DNA from: Bin80 sp965220935
GTDB taxonomy: Bacteria; Bacteroidota; Rhodothermia; Rhodothermales; Bin80
Direction of reading: 5' to 3'
Assembly: GCA_965220935.1 (NCBI GenBank)
Contig: OZ244857.1
Span: 2,418,001-2,482,000, forward strand
DNA length: 64,000 nucleotides
The translations under genes were made by a program, and so were the position numbers. Under the pieces are notes generated by a model that had not been told where the DNA came from, ran no database searches, and saw nothing but the letters and a program-made list of their open reading frames with translations. Positions 37,101-45,460 of this stretch are shown one piece after another (the first letter of the stretch is position 1; each line of letters opens with the position of its first letter).

Positions 37101-38419
37101 GGGGTATCCTGTGGAAGGAAGCAATAGGAACTGAACCAGAGAAGAATCCCTGGGGGATCAGATTTATGAGTATGTTTCACATGTCCAATGATTCACATCT
37201 ATTTAGAACCAGTGATGACTTGCTGGATGAGGGGTGGGTGCTACACGGAAACATCTTCATGCGTGATAATGAACGATATTTGCCATTATATGAAGCGAAA
37301 ATGCTTCACCAGTATGATCATCGTTTTGCCATGTTTGAAAAAACGGGAGGGGGCAAACCCAAAACTCGAGATCTCACCGTGGAAGAAAAAACAAACCATC
37401 ATGCGGTTGCCCTACCAAGATACTGGATTCCTGCTGCGGAAGTGGAACAAAAGCTTCTGGCGCAATTAAAAGGTCAGTCAGTCAGTCAGTCAGTCAGTCA
37501 GTCAGTCAGTCAGTCAGTCAGTCAGTCAGTCAGTCAGTCAGTCAGTCAGTCATGGACAAACTCAAACGGCTGGCGCGCTACTCGCTCTCAGGGATATCGG
37601 AAGTGCAACCAATCAACGAACGACAATACTCTCCATGATTGCACCCGTAGGTCTAGGAGATACAGTGTCGGTGATCACCATTGGCTCATGGTTTTCAGAG
37701 ATATTGCTGGAGCAACCGGTCGGAGAACTTGCATCCATACAATTATGCCCTCCATGGGAATGAATCATCATGTTCCGTCTATGAGTATTGATTCCACAAA
37801 CTGGCTTCAAGCGTTCCGAGATATTGGGAGGACGGGAGACAACCGTACCCTTATATCAAGTAATTTACCACAAAGTGGGATTGGGAATTCTGCTCCTATC
37901 ATCAATTATGACCATGCACGAGCCGTGGCCTCTGCACTTATTCTGGCAAATATGAATAGCATTCCCCTAGACTGGGCAGCTCGCCTTTCAGTTGGCGGAA
38001 CACATATGAGCTTTTTCATTGTGAAACAACTCCCAGTCTTACCCCCTGATGTATTTCTGGAGATGAGTAGATGCAATTGCACATGGGTGCAATTAATTAT
38101 TCCCCGCGTCTTAGAACTGACCTACACATCACATGAAATGACTCCTTTCGCCAGAGATCTAGGATTTGAAGGTCCCCCCTTCACATGGGACGATGAGAAA
38201 CGTCATTGCCTCAAATCTGAACTTGACGCAATTATTGCTCATATGTATGAACTTGACCGATCTGACCTTGAATGGATTATTGATCCGCCCCCACCAAGCT
38301 CATCTTTCCCAGTTCTTAAATCTCATGAAATTAAAGAATTCGGAGAGTATCGTACCAAACGCTATGTTCTAAAAGCTTACGATCAAATTCAACGCGGAGA
38401 GATACCTAATCTTCCCTAA
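34166..38419 (+). CDS. Eco57I/PglX-like N6-adenine DNA methyltransferase with tetranucleotide repeat (phase variable)
   Basis: 1,417 residues as read. An N-terminal helical and nuclease-like region precedes SYYTPPSLVSELI, motif I LDPSCGSGHFLLAA (~501), YGVDINPLAVELCK, and motif IV CVLGNPPWERIK (~757), the adenine-methylase signature. The C-terminal recognition part contains RDIGRTGDNRT, GGTHMSFFIVKQLPVLPP and a final helical tail. At 37473-37552 the frame passes through 20 GTCA units, read as QSVS repeats. Changing the unit number shifts the frame and gives truncated products, so activity should switch on and off. It would methylate self DNA in the DISARM/Druantia-like system. The present 20-unit state is the only one giving full length. 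Confidence 0.88.
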   Translation: MEKIRTNDVFTALRIEGGILPPEYLQRIAQLNASNQSDQDYDLSESLILKEEIGRYWKIATDLYERYNRLRVRRSTRQESSVVEDWCVPFIRNILGYENLISTSDVEINDRFFKLTHVTHNGAVPILLVSQDSLDKSFPELGYDGRRQAAHGIMQEYLNTEDAALWGIISNGSKLRILRDNVSLTRPAFIEADLDLILSEGLYSEFSALWLVTHSTRLRPIDDKPSLCIIETWRTEAQETGQRIRENLRVGVSESLRKLGSGFLRHHKNDHLRQALRNGELTPEEYFQQLLQLIYRLLFLFTAEDRNLLHTPESTKEQRGIYIDGYSLDQIRNRTLRGRHYDQYEDLWRGLQVTFHALARGCSGLGLPALGGLFQKANAFDIERSEISNADLLKAIKNISFFQSKRSLTRINYRDMGTEELGSVYESLLELQPFIDVENWVFGLVGDGPEKVKGSKRKLTGSYYTPPSLVSELIKSALEPVIKQTVEDNPEDPRGAILKLNILDPSCGSGHFLLAAAHRLTSEIAYIDHGTISPDETTRQHILREVVQHCIYGVDINPLAVELCKTALWIETVEPGKPLTFLDSHIIQGDSLVGIFDPSIMENGIPNKAYNALTDDIKDVCQNLKKRNNEPHLPSLFDEDAALEVAVTTIDLDSMPEDTLGDIERKSAAWQDMQLGDRWTNEKLRANLFVGAFFAPKTSETINLVPLSNDLASLDGDSSSRRPGVDEFINNLALKHSFLHWHLAFAEIMQDGGFNCVLGNPPWERIKLQEKEFFSTRSEEIANAPNKASRAQLIKKLNSEDASVAEKALFTEFRSAKHRSDAVSLFARTGGRFPLSGIGDLNTYPLFSELFLQLVHPQGRAGLIVPTGIATDDTTKKFFNHLVINHRLVSLFDFQNRAGIFPDVTGLMRFSLLTFNGNTNSDSKPEFAFFLHQTENLKEKERRIQLSIDDFQLFNPNTLNCPIFRTNHDVNIARKMFKRGILWKEAIGTEPEKNPWGIRFMSMFHMSNDSHLFRTSDDLLDEGWVLHGNIFMRDNERYLPLYEAKMLHQYDHRFAMFEKTGGGKPKTRDLTVEEKTNHHAVALPRYWIPAAEVEQKLLAQLKGQSVSQSVSQSVSQSVSQSVSQSVSQSWTNSNGWRATRSQGYRKCNQSTNDNTLHDCTRRSRRYSVGDHHWLMVFRDIAGATGRRTCIHTIMPSMGMNHHVPSMSIDSTNWLQAFRDIGRTGDNRTLISSNLPQSGIGNSAPIINYDHARAVASALILANMNSIPLDWAARLSVGGTHMSFFIVKQLPVLPPDVFLEMSRCNCTWVQLIIPRVLELTYTSHEMTPFARDLGFEGPPFTWDDEKRHCLKSELDAIIAHMYELDRSDLEWIIDPPPPSSSFPVLKSHEIKEFGEYRTKRYVLKAYDQIQRGEIPNLP
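37473..37552 (+). repeat. (GTCA)20 simple sequence repeat inside the methylase gene
   Basis: Twenty perfect, uninterrupted GTCA units (80 bp) inside a coding region, just before the recognition part. The unit length is not a multiple of three. Loss of one unit moves translation to a frame ending at 37763; gain of one unit leads to a stop at 37638. Tetranucleotide tracts of this length in methylase genes are a known sign of slipped-strand phase variation, for example in Haemophilus and Neisseria mod genes. Confidence 0.97.
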
Positions 38420-38722
38420 CCGAATTGTCATATTTATTGACAGTGTAAAGACTCCCAAACACCAATAAATGATTTACACTTTCAATTGAAGACTTTGACA
38501 CCATAAGTGAGGAGATGATTCTGCTTAATCACTAATTGAAGAGTTAAAGAATCCATCCATTCACACCCTGATTTTGCTATTCTTGTGAGGCTAGTTTCAT
38601 TATCACAACCCTACCTATTGGCCAAAAAAATATTCGCACAATGTGCTCCTTAAGATTCATGAACACCTAACTGCCCATTACATTTATGATTACGACGTAC
38701 TCATTTATCCGTAAATCAGTTC
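38420..38722. other. Intergenic region between the defence operon and the AddB-like gene
   Basis: About 300 bp, AT-rich, with no open frame of note. It separates the methylase gene from the next pair and likely contains their own promoter. No hairpin strong enough to call a terminator was recognised. Confidence 0.4.
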
Positions 38723-41467
38723 ATGCACCATTTCGAAATGCCCATGAATCTAGGTAAGAAAAACACCGTTGTGGTTCTTGACCGCCACAGCTACATCACT
38801 CAACGTCTTAATTTTGCCCGTGAACATGCTCATGGAACCCAGATCATGATGATGAGTGACCTGGCCATCAGACTTGCGGGTGGATTCATTAAAACCGTTG
38901 ACATTTCGTTTCTTCGGGCCACCATTCATGAAACGATTCTTGATACAGATCTTGGAAGCTTAAATGTTATCAAAGATCTTCCAGGATTTGTGGCAGCAGC
39001 TACAAATACGCTTAACAAGGCCTGGCTCAGCGGCTATGATCTGAACCAATCACACCCTCGTGTGAAAGAGATTGCTCGTCTAAATGCTGCTGTGACCAAA
39101 CGATTGCCACCTTCAATGCTACCACCTGCATCTCTCATTGCTGAAGCCTATAAGAACATTGCCCATGCACCTACAATTTTAGGTAGCATCAGATTCATGG
39201 GAATGACAGAACTCCACCCGTGCTGGTGGCCCCTGATTGAGCAATTGTGCGATCATGTACCTGTCACTTGGGTTGCAGGACCTCGACATATTCCTATGCA
39301 CCTACCTAAGGGATGTGAACTGAAAACCGAATCTAAACAATGTCCACAAATCAAAACAATAAGCTGCTCAACCCCCTATCATGAAGCTATTGAAGCGATG
39401 CGATGGGCACGCCAACTAGTGACCCAACAGGGAGTTCTTCCTCAAGATATCGCCATTGCTACAACGGATACAAAAATATACGATGACTTCTTTTTGGCAT
39501 TACGGGAGGAATCTGACCTCCCCCTCTATTTTGCGCATGGAATCAATGTCACCCAACCCGCCCATGGCCAATCAATTCTGGCACTAGCAGATCTTCTACT
39601 TCGTGGACTCTCCTCTGACCGGATTCATCGACTGAGCTCTCATAAACAATTCTTAACCGATAAGATCAAAAACCTGAGAGATGCATGGTGGACGTTCACT
39701 ATTAAAAATCATGACATCAATCTTCTCTCCCCAGATGAGTTAAAGATCAGGGCTCAAAAGTTAATTGCCGAAGAGAGGAAATCTGATTACTTACCGCTGG
39801 CAAACCTCCTCACAGAGATCAACAAGAATACCAAATTCAGATTGGATCAAAACCCCGTCATGAGCTTGGAAGATCATATTGCAATGAAGCAGTCATGGCT
39901 TAAAACTGGAGAAAAACTCCTTTCAGGCGCAGCGCTTAAACTATGGAAAAATCTCCTCAAAGTTGCACCTGCTGCTTCACTTGAACAAGAAGCCCCTAGA
40001 ATGTCAGTCCCTGAGCCTCCAGAATTCTGTGAACGCGTCGCATGGATGCCCGCTCAATCCCTTGCCGCTTCCCCACGCAAACACGCCCGACTTCTTGGGC
40101 TTAATTCATACCATTGGCCCCGAGAAAACATCAAGGATTTACTATTGACCGGGCCTGGATTAGAAAATGCAAGTGAATCCTTAGATCCGCTGCCAGTAGC
40201 GGATGCCGATCAACGCGATTTTTCTACAATCTGTAACACAACCTCTGAATCGGTCATTTGCTCTTTTTCTAGATACGATGCCGATGGAAAAGTGCTCGGA
40301 CGTAGCCACCTGCTTACACCTGACATCTACCATCCCACTTTAAAGTTATTTCGCAACTCTAGTCCTCCACATGCAATGAGCGAATCTGACTATCTGCTCG
40401 CTTCGCCCGATAAATTCAAACAGAATGATCATGCGATCAGAGCGCTCCAATGTTGGACAAATTGGAACACATGTCACATTACCGAACACGACGGGTTGAT
40501 CAAAGAAAATCACCCCCTGATTCGCCATGTCCTCAAAAAACCCGCATCGGCCACTTCACTGACGCGCATGTTACGAGCCCCACTCGGATATATTTGGTAT
40601 TATGGCTTGCATTGGCGAGGAGTGACTACTCAGTCGGACCGCCTAACTTTAAGCCCTCTTAACTTCGGAATCTTGGTTCACCGTGCATTACAATCCATCC
40701 TTCAAACTCTTGAGTTCATCCGAAAAAATTCTGAAGCAACCCCTATAAGTGATTCCATTATATCCTCGCTTGAATCTACATTTGAGATATGGGAATCTCT
40801 ATATGGAACGCCACCAAAATTGCTGTGGGAAGAGACAAAAAAACAGATACAATCTATCACAACAACGGTGTTCAATGACTATCCATCAACAGAGAGTACA
40901 TTATCGTTTTCTGAGGTTCCATTTGGGGGTAATAAATCAGAGATGAACCAAGATTCTCCGTGGGATTCAGACCGCCCCGTCACTCTTCCAGGAACAGACT
41001 TAAAAATTACTGGCTTCATAGACCGTATTGACATTGATTACAATGACCTTCAAGCGCGTCTTACTGATTACAAAACAGGAAAACCAACGAAGAAGTCTGG
41101 GTTAAGAGGTGGACTTGAACTCCAAAGATGCATTTACTATGTCGCTGCAAATTCACTATTACAGTCAGAGTTGGACATTTCTACCAGCCTCCTATATCTC
41201 CAGAATGGAGATCAGCTTACACTGCCCGAACCCCAACAAGAATTCATCAATGATCTATCAAAAAATGTAAATGAAGCCATTAAGAATTTCAACCAAGGTC
41301 ATGTTTTCTTTGGGGCAAGCCCCAAACAAAAACATGATTTGGGTATCTATCGTGATCTGAAACTTGCTCTACCAGCCGATCTCCTTAGAGATTATGTTTC
41401 CAGAAAAGAGAAAGCACAAAACCAGAGATTGGGACCTACGCTCCAAGAATTTTGGGAATCAGACTAA
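38723..41467 (+). CDS. AddB/RecB-like PD-(D/E)XK nuclease family protein
   Basis: 914 residues. The N-terminal two thirds are an inactivated-helicase-like body (FVAAATNTLNKAWLSGYDL, GMTELHPCWWPLIEQL, IAIATTDTKIYDDFF), as in AddB. The C-terminal nuclease has LRAPLGYIWYYGL, FGILVHRALQSIL, KITGFIDRIDID, DYKTGKP (catalytic D...DxK type) and ELQRCIYYVAA (Q-x3-Y motif). Start taken at 38723, but an ATG at 38741 is equally plausible. The stop overlaps the start of the UvrD-like gene by one base (TAATG), so the two are translationally coupled. Likely partner of that helicase in end-processing of double-strand breaks or of phage DNA. Confidence 0.8.
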   Translation: MHHFEMPMNLGKKNTVVVLDRHSYITQRLNFAREHAHGTQIMMMSDLAIRLAGGFIKTVDISFLRATIHETILDTDLGSLNVIKDLPGFVAAATNTLNKAWLSGYDLNQSHPRVKEIARLNAAVTKRLPPSMLPPASLIAEAYKNIAHAPTILGSIRFMGMTELHPCWWPLIEQLCDHVPVTWVAGPRHIPMHLPKGCELKTESKQCPQIKTISCSTPYHEAIEAMRWARQLVTQQGVLPQDIAIATTDTKIYDDFFLALREESDLPLYFAHGINVTQPAHGQSILALADLLLRGLSSDRIHRLSSHKQFLTDKIKNLRDAWWTFTIKNHDINLLSPDELKIRAQKLIAEERKSDYLPLANLLTEINKNTKFRLDQNPVMSLEDHIAMKQSWLKTGEKLLSGAALKLWKNLLKVAPAASLEQEAPRMSVPEPPEFCERVAWMPAQSLAASPRKHARLLGLNSYHWPRENIKDLLLTGPGLENASESLDPLPVADADQRDFSTICNTTSESVICSFSRYDADGKVLGRSHLLTPDIYHPTLKLFRNSSPPHAMSESDYLLASPDKFKQNDHAIRALQCWTNWNTCHITEHDGLIKENHPLIRHVLKKPASATSLTRMLRAPLGYIWYYGLHWRGVTTQSDRLTLSPLNFGILVHRALQSILQTLEFIRKNSEATPISDSIISSLESTFEIWESLYGTPPKLLWEETKKQIQSITTTVFNDYPSTESTLSFSEVPFGGNKSEMNQDSPWDSDRPVTLPGTDLKITGFIDRIDIDYNDLQARLTDYKTGKPTKKSGLRGGLELQRCIYYVAANSLLQSELDISTSLLYLQNGDQLTLPEPQQEFINDLSKNVNEAIKNFNQGHVFFGASPKQKHDLGIYRDLKLALPADLLRDYVSRKEKAQNQRLGPTLQEFWESD

Positions 41468-44400
41468 TGCCCAAACAAAACACTTCCCTGGCTGATTCGC
41501 AGTCCAGAAATCGAGCCCTAACAGCGATTGATGAATCCCTAGTTGTTGAGGCTGGCGCTGGAACCGGAAAGACAACGATTCTGGCAGGACGGATTGCGGT
41601 GATGCTAACTCTGGGAAAACCTCCTCAACACATTGTTGCTGTAACATTCACAGAAGCCGCTGCCAGTGAGCTCCTTCTGCGGGTTCGAGAGTATGTACAC
41701 CTTCTTCAAACAGGACAATTTCCGCCCGGGCTAAAAGCTGCCCTTGACGGAGAGCTGACTCCTAAGCAAAAGAAGAACCTTGAAAAAGCGGAAGACAACC
41801 TTGATGCATTAACATGCTCTACAATCCACGGCTTCTGTCAGCGCGTGCTCAAAACGTTTCCTGTGGAAGCGAATATTGATCCTGGAGCAACCGTGATGGA
41901 TGAAATGCAATCTAAAGGTGTCTTTCATGAAGTCATGCACGGGTGGCTTAGACAAATTCTGTCTGATGATGATGGATACTTAGTTGCACAAATCTTGACG
42001 CGTAACAATCTTGATCATCTTCAAAAAATCACGAACTGTGTGCGCATACATCGACAGGCTATCGCTAAACCGATGCATCAACTTGATGAGCGTCTCATAG
42101 AGTTCAGAGATTCACTCCAACAGTATGTGGATAACATCAGCAATATGGAGGAAAGCGTCCCCTCCGCGAAGGCAATTGCTAAAATTTTCATCCAATGGAT
42201 TGAGATGTCTAAGATTACCCCAGAATCCAGCGTCAGCGAAATCATTGCATGCATTGATTTCGCCGCAAAAAATGAGCTCGTTACTCAAGAGAATTCCCGA
42301 ACCACAGTGACGACCTACTATAATAGGTCAACTGCATCTGACTGGAATAAGGCATTGTCAGGAACAAAAAAATCCATCAACGAGGCCCGGAAGCGTGCAA
42401 CCGATCTCTACAATCATGTCCGCGACCTATGGAACAAGAGTATTCGTCATGAACTCTCTTCTGTGCTTCTTGGCCAACTCCTCGTTGACCTTAAGGGCTT
42501 ATTAAAGCGCTACCAACAGTATAAACGATCCGCAGGCCTCCTAGATTTTGATGACCTCATTATTGGAGTTTTAGAGCTACTTAGGCATCCTGATCATGGG
42601 CATGATGTTCGGCAAGCCCTCGCGAAGCAGTATCGTTATATCTTGGTTGACGAGTTTCAGGATACCGATGCTCAGCAAGCGGAAATTTTCTGGAGTCTTA
42701 GTAGCAGTGATCATCATGATGACTGGACTAAACTTAAACCTCGTGCGGGCTCGCTATTTATCGTTGGTGATCCAAATCAATCAATATACAGGTTTCGAGG
42801 AGCGAACGTTGACATTTATTCAAAAGCACGAAAAACATTCCCATCCAACAATGTGCTGAGCATTGTCACAAACTTCCGATCAACTGCCCCAGTCCTTGAG
42901 TTTATCAATGACAGATTCACACAACCGCTATCTGATGGTTACACCCATTTAATCCCCTTTAACCAGGAAACAAATGATTCACCATCAGTGGCGTCTATAG
43001 GATTTAATCCAAATGATGCAACAAATTCCAAGTTCCATGAAACCGAAGCGGTCGCTGTTGCCCAAGTATGCCATGAATTAATAACGTCACACTATCAAGC
43101 CAGCGATATTGCGTTGTTGACTCCGACTGGAACTGAGATACACTATTACGAACAGGCGCTACAAAATTTGGGAATTCAATTTGAAGCGCAGGCAGGCAAA
43201 AACTTCTTTCTTCTTCAAGAAATTCAAGACTTAGTTGCATTAACGCTCATACTAGCGGATGGGAATAACAGTTTAGCCTTGGGGGCCTTCCTTAGAGGCC
43301 CACTGGTTGGAATCACCGACCAAGAACTCCTTGATTTAGCCTGGAAATTGCCACGAAATCCAGACCGACCTGATGAAACGGCTTCTCTGAATGCATGGAT
43401 TGATGTGAATGTGATCAAACATGAAATTATTTCAGATGTGATTATTAAACTCCAATCACTATTAAAGATTGCACATCGGTGCACCCCCTATCTGTTGTTA
43501 GCTTCTGCAGTAGACTGCTTCCACATCCGGGCACATCTAAGGCTTCGCTATGGCGATCAAGCGCCCCGAGCACTCTCAAATGTGGATCTCTTCCTTGAAA
43601 AAGCAAGGGCATACAATATCAGAGGTCTCAGGGATTTTGCCTCATCAATCTATCAAAAGTGGGGAGATGAAACCCCTACTCCCGAAGCGAAACCAGATAT
43701 TTCACAGGACGCTGTTACGATCAGTACGATACACAATGCAAAGGGGCTTGAGTGGCCAGTAGTGATCCCTATTAATACATGGAAGAGCCCAAGACCTGCA
43801 GATAACATCATCGTTGACCGATTGACCAGTGAGATATATGCATCCATATTCTCAATTCAGACCAGTGGCTTTGATGAAATCAAAGCACACGAGAATGAGC
43901 AGCTGCGAGATGAAAGGATCCGCCTGTGGTATGTCGCGGCAACCCGTGCTCGGAATCTGCTTCTGCTGACAGCACCAACAAACTTAGATCCTACTGCCAC
44001 AGACAAGAGTTGGAGAGCAATCGTTGATCTACGCACAGATGATCTACCATATTTCACTTCCAAGCGAATTCCAAAAAAAGATAATGAGGTGCTCCCTGAA
44101 AAGGTGAAGGTGCAAACATACGAGGATTTTATTGCCGAAGGTGATCAAATCAAACAGGTATCAAACCGCCTGAGATGGATCAGTCCAAGTAAAGATGAAG
44201 TTCCGCCTATTGATCTGGAGACCACAATTATTGATGACGAGGATCACAGTATTGAAACGGCTGATATTCAAGGCAAAGGGTTCATTAGGGGATTAGTGAT
44301 TCACCGATTAATTGAAGAAATAATCACTGGCGAGACCCATCGCGAAGATCTGTCATGCAGAGCACAGCAACTCAGTGACCAGATCCACACATCATTTGAA

Positions 44401-44748
44401 ATTCATCCCCCTGTTGTAATGGATACTGAAGAGATAAGTTTTCGCATCCAGAGAACGTTGGATCTACCACCGATTAGCCATCTCTTGGGTTCCTTAGTCC
44501 CTGAATGTCCAGTATATAATGTTGTCTCAGATACAGAAAAAGAATCTGTTATCACTGGCATTGCTGATGCAATCAGCTTTTCATCAGATGGTTCTCCACA
44601 ATTGATTATTGACTGGAAAAGTGGGAGGGCGACATCCCACCATCAGCAGCAAATCGGAGCTTACATGAATGCAGCCGGCATTTCCAAAGGCCTCTTAGTT
44701 TACATTGACAGCGGTCAAATCAAAGAAGTCAATGTATCCATACGATAA
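41467..44748 (+). CDS. AddA-like UvrD/REP helicase-nuclease
   Basis: About 1,093 residues from the ATG at 41467. UvrD motifs in order: VVEAGAGTGKTT (Walker A), VTFTEAAASELLLRVR (Ia), STIHGFCQRVL, LVDEFQDTDAQQAEIFW (II), IVGDPNQSIYRFRGA (III), STIHNAKGLEWPVV (V), LWYVAATRARNLLLL (VI). The C-terminus holds a RecB-type nuclease with LVIHRLIEEI, IADAISF and LIIDWKSGR, then QIGAYMNA. The arrangement matches AddA. With the preceding AddB-like protein it should form a heterodimeric helicase-nuclease. This could be the normal recombination enzyme or part of the neighbouring defence island; position alone does not decide. Confidence 0.87.
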   Translation: MPKQNTSLADSQSRNRALTAIDESLVVEAGAGTGKTTILAGRIAVMLTLGKPPQHIVAVTFTEAAASELLLRVREYVHLLQTGQFPPGLKAALDGELTPKQKKNLEKAEDNLDALTCSTIHGFCQRVLKTFPVEANIDPGATVMDEMQSKGVFHEVMHGWLRQILSDDDGYLVAQILTRNNLDHLQKITNCVRIHRQAIAKPMHQLDERLIEFRDSLQQYVDNISNMEESVPSAKAIAKIFIQWIEMSKITPESSVSEIIACIDFAAKNELVTQENSRTTVTTYYNRSTASDWNKALSGTKKSINEARKRATDLYNHVRDLWNKSIRHELSSVLLGQLLVDLKGLLKRYQQYKRSAGLLDFDDLIIGVLELLRHPDHGHDVRQALAKQYRYILVDEFQDTDAQQAEIFWSLSSSDHHDDWTKLKPRAGSLFIVGDPNQSIYRFRGANVDIYSKARKTFPSNNVLSIVTNFRSTAPVLEFINDRFTQPLSDGYTHLIPFNQETNDSPSVASIGFNPNDATNSKFHETEAVAVAQVCHELITSHYQASDIALLTPTGTEIHYYEQALQNLGIQFEAQAGKNFFLLQEIQDLVALTLILADGNNSLALGAFLRGPLVGITDQELLDLAWKLPRNPDRPDETASLNAWIDVNVIKHEIISDVIIKLQSLLKIAHRCTPYLLLASAVDCFHIRAHLRLRYGDQAPRALSNVDLFLEKARAYNIRGLRDFASSIYQKWGDETPTPEAKPDISQDAVTISTIHNAKGLEWPVVIPINTWKSPRPADNIIVDRLTSEIYASIFSIQTSGFDEIKAHENEQLRDERIRLWYVAATRARNLLLLTAPTNLDPTATDKSWRAIVDLRTDDLPYFTSKRIPKKDNEVLPEKVKVQTYEDFIAEGDQIKQVSNRLRWISPSKDEVPPIDLETTIIDDEDHSIETADIQGKGFIRGLVIHRLIEEIITGETHREDLSCRAQQLSDQIHTSFEIHPPVVMDTEEISFRIQRTLDLPPISHLLGSLVPECPVYNVVSDTEKESVITGIADAISFSSDGSPQLIIDWKSGRATSHHQQQIGAYMNAAGISKGLLVYIDSGQIKEVNVSIR

Positions 44749-45126
44749 TAATCAATCTCTCATATTCTAACCAAATTGTTTATCCAAAATGACTAATTGT
44801 AGGTGAATAAGACAATCTTATTCGACAAATGCGCGAATAGTTTGAATTAGAATCTTGATCTTACTTGACATGTTTTGGGTTCAGATGTGACATTTGATTA
44901 TTGGTTGCATTAATAATTGATTTCAACCACCGCGAGACCTATCTTCAGGGCTACCGAGTCTATGGCTATCAGGAAGTTGCAATGAGTTCAGGGAGTCAAG
45001 TTTGGATTCCAAGCGGGCGTTGCTCGTTTTCAAGTCCGATCAAAAATGAGCAATCAGATAGAAGATGCTATGTTGCTAATGCGTTCTGTGAGTTCATTTG
45101 CCTCTCTGTGGATCATGCCGTAGCAT
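44749..45126. other. Gap after the AddA-like gene
   Basis: About 380 bp. The 89-codon frame across it shows no family pattern. Near 45105-45125 the sequence GATCATGCCGTAGCATTTAC matches the spacer repeated downstream of the other ATPase copies (for example 48970-48990). So the 3' flank of the ATPase array is also duplicated. Confidence 0.45.
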
Positions 45127-45460
45127 TTACCGCTCACGGCTCCACTTTGATGAATCTTTTCCTTGTTTAGGCGACTCATCCTCTATCTTCGACATGTCAA
45201 TCTGCTTTCTGCCATACGCATCAATCAGCCACGTATGCATGGAGGGAATGGGAATACCATAGTCCCCGTCGTCTCGCTCATCAATGATTCCTTGCTCAAG
45301 TGCTTTGTCAAACAGATTGTCTGCTTCTTCTTTGGAATACGCTTGCTTGAGTGAAGATTTGATGTCATCAATCGGGGTTGTCCGAAAATTAGTTGATGTT
45401 CAATATTCTGGGAACCATCTACTGGTATCCTTATCCATTCCATATTATCAACATTAACTC

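Noticed and set aside
37473..37552. GTCA tract as a CRISPR-like or structural protein repeat
   Set aside because: The unit is only 4 bp with no spacers. The QSVS peptide is just its reading in the methylase frame.
44901..45170. 89-codon frame between the AddA-like gene and the ATPase array
   Set aside because: No family match, and its 3' end runs antisense into the ATPase fragment.
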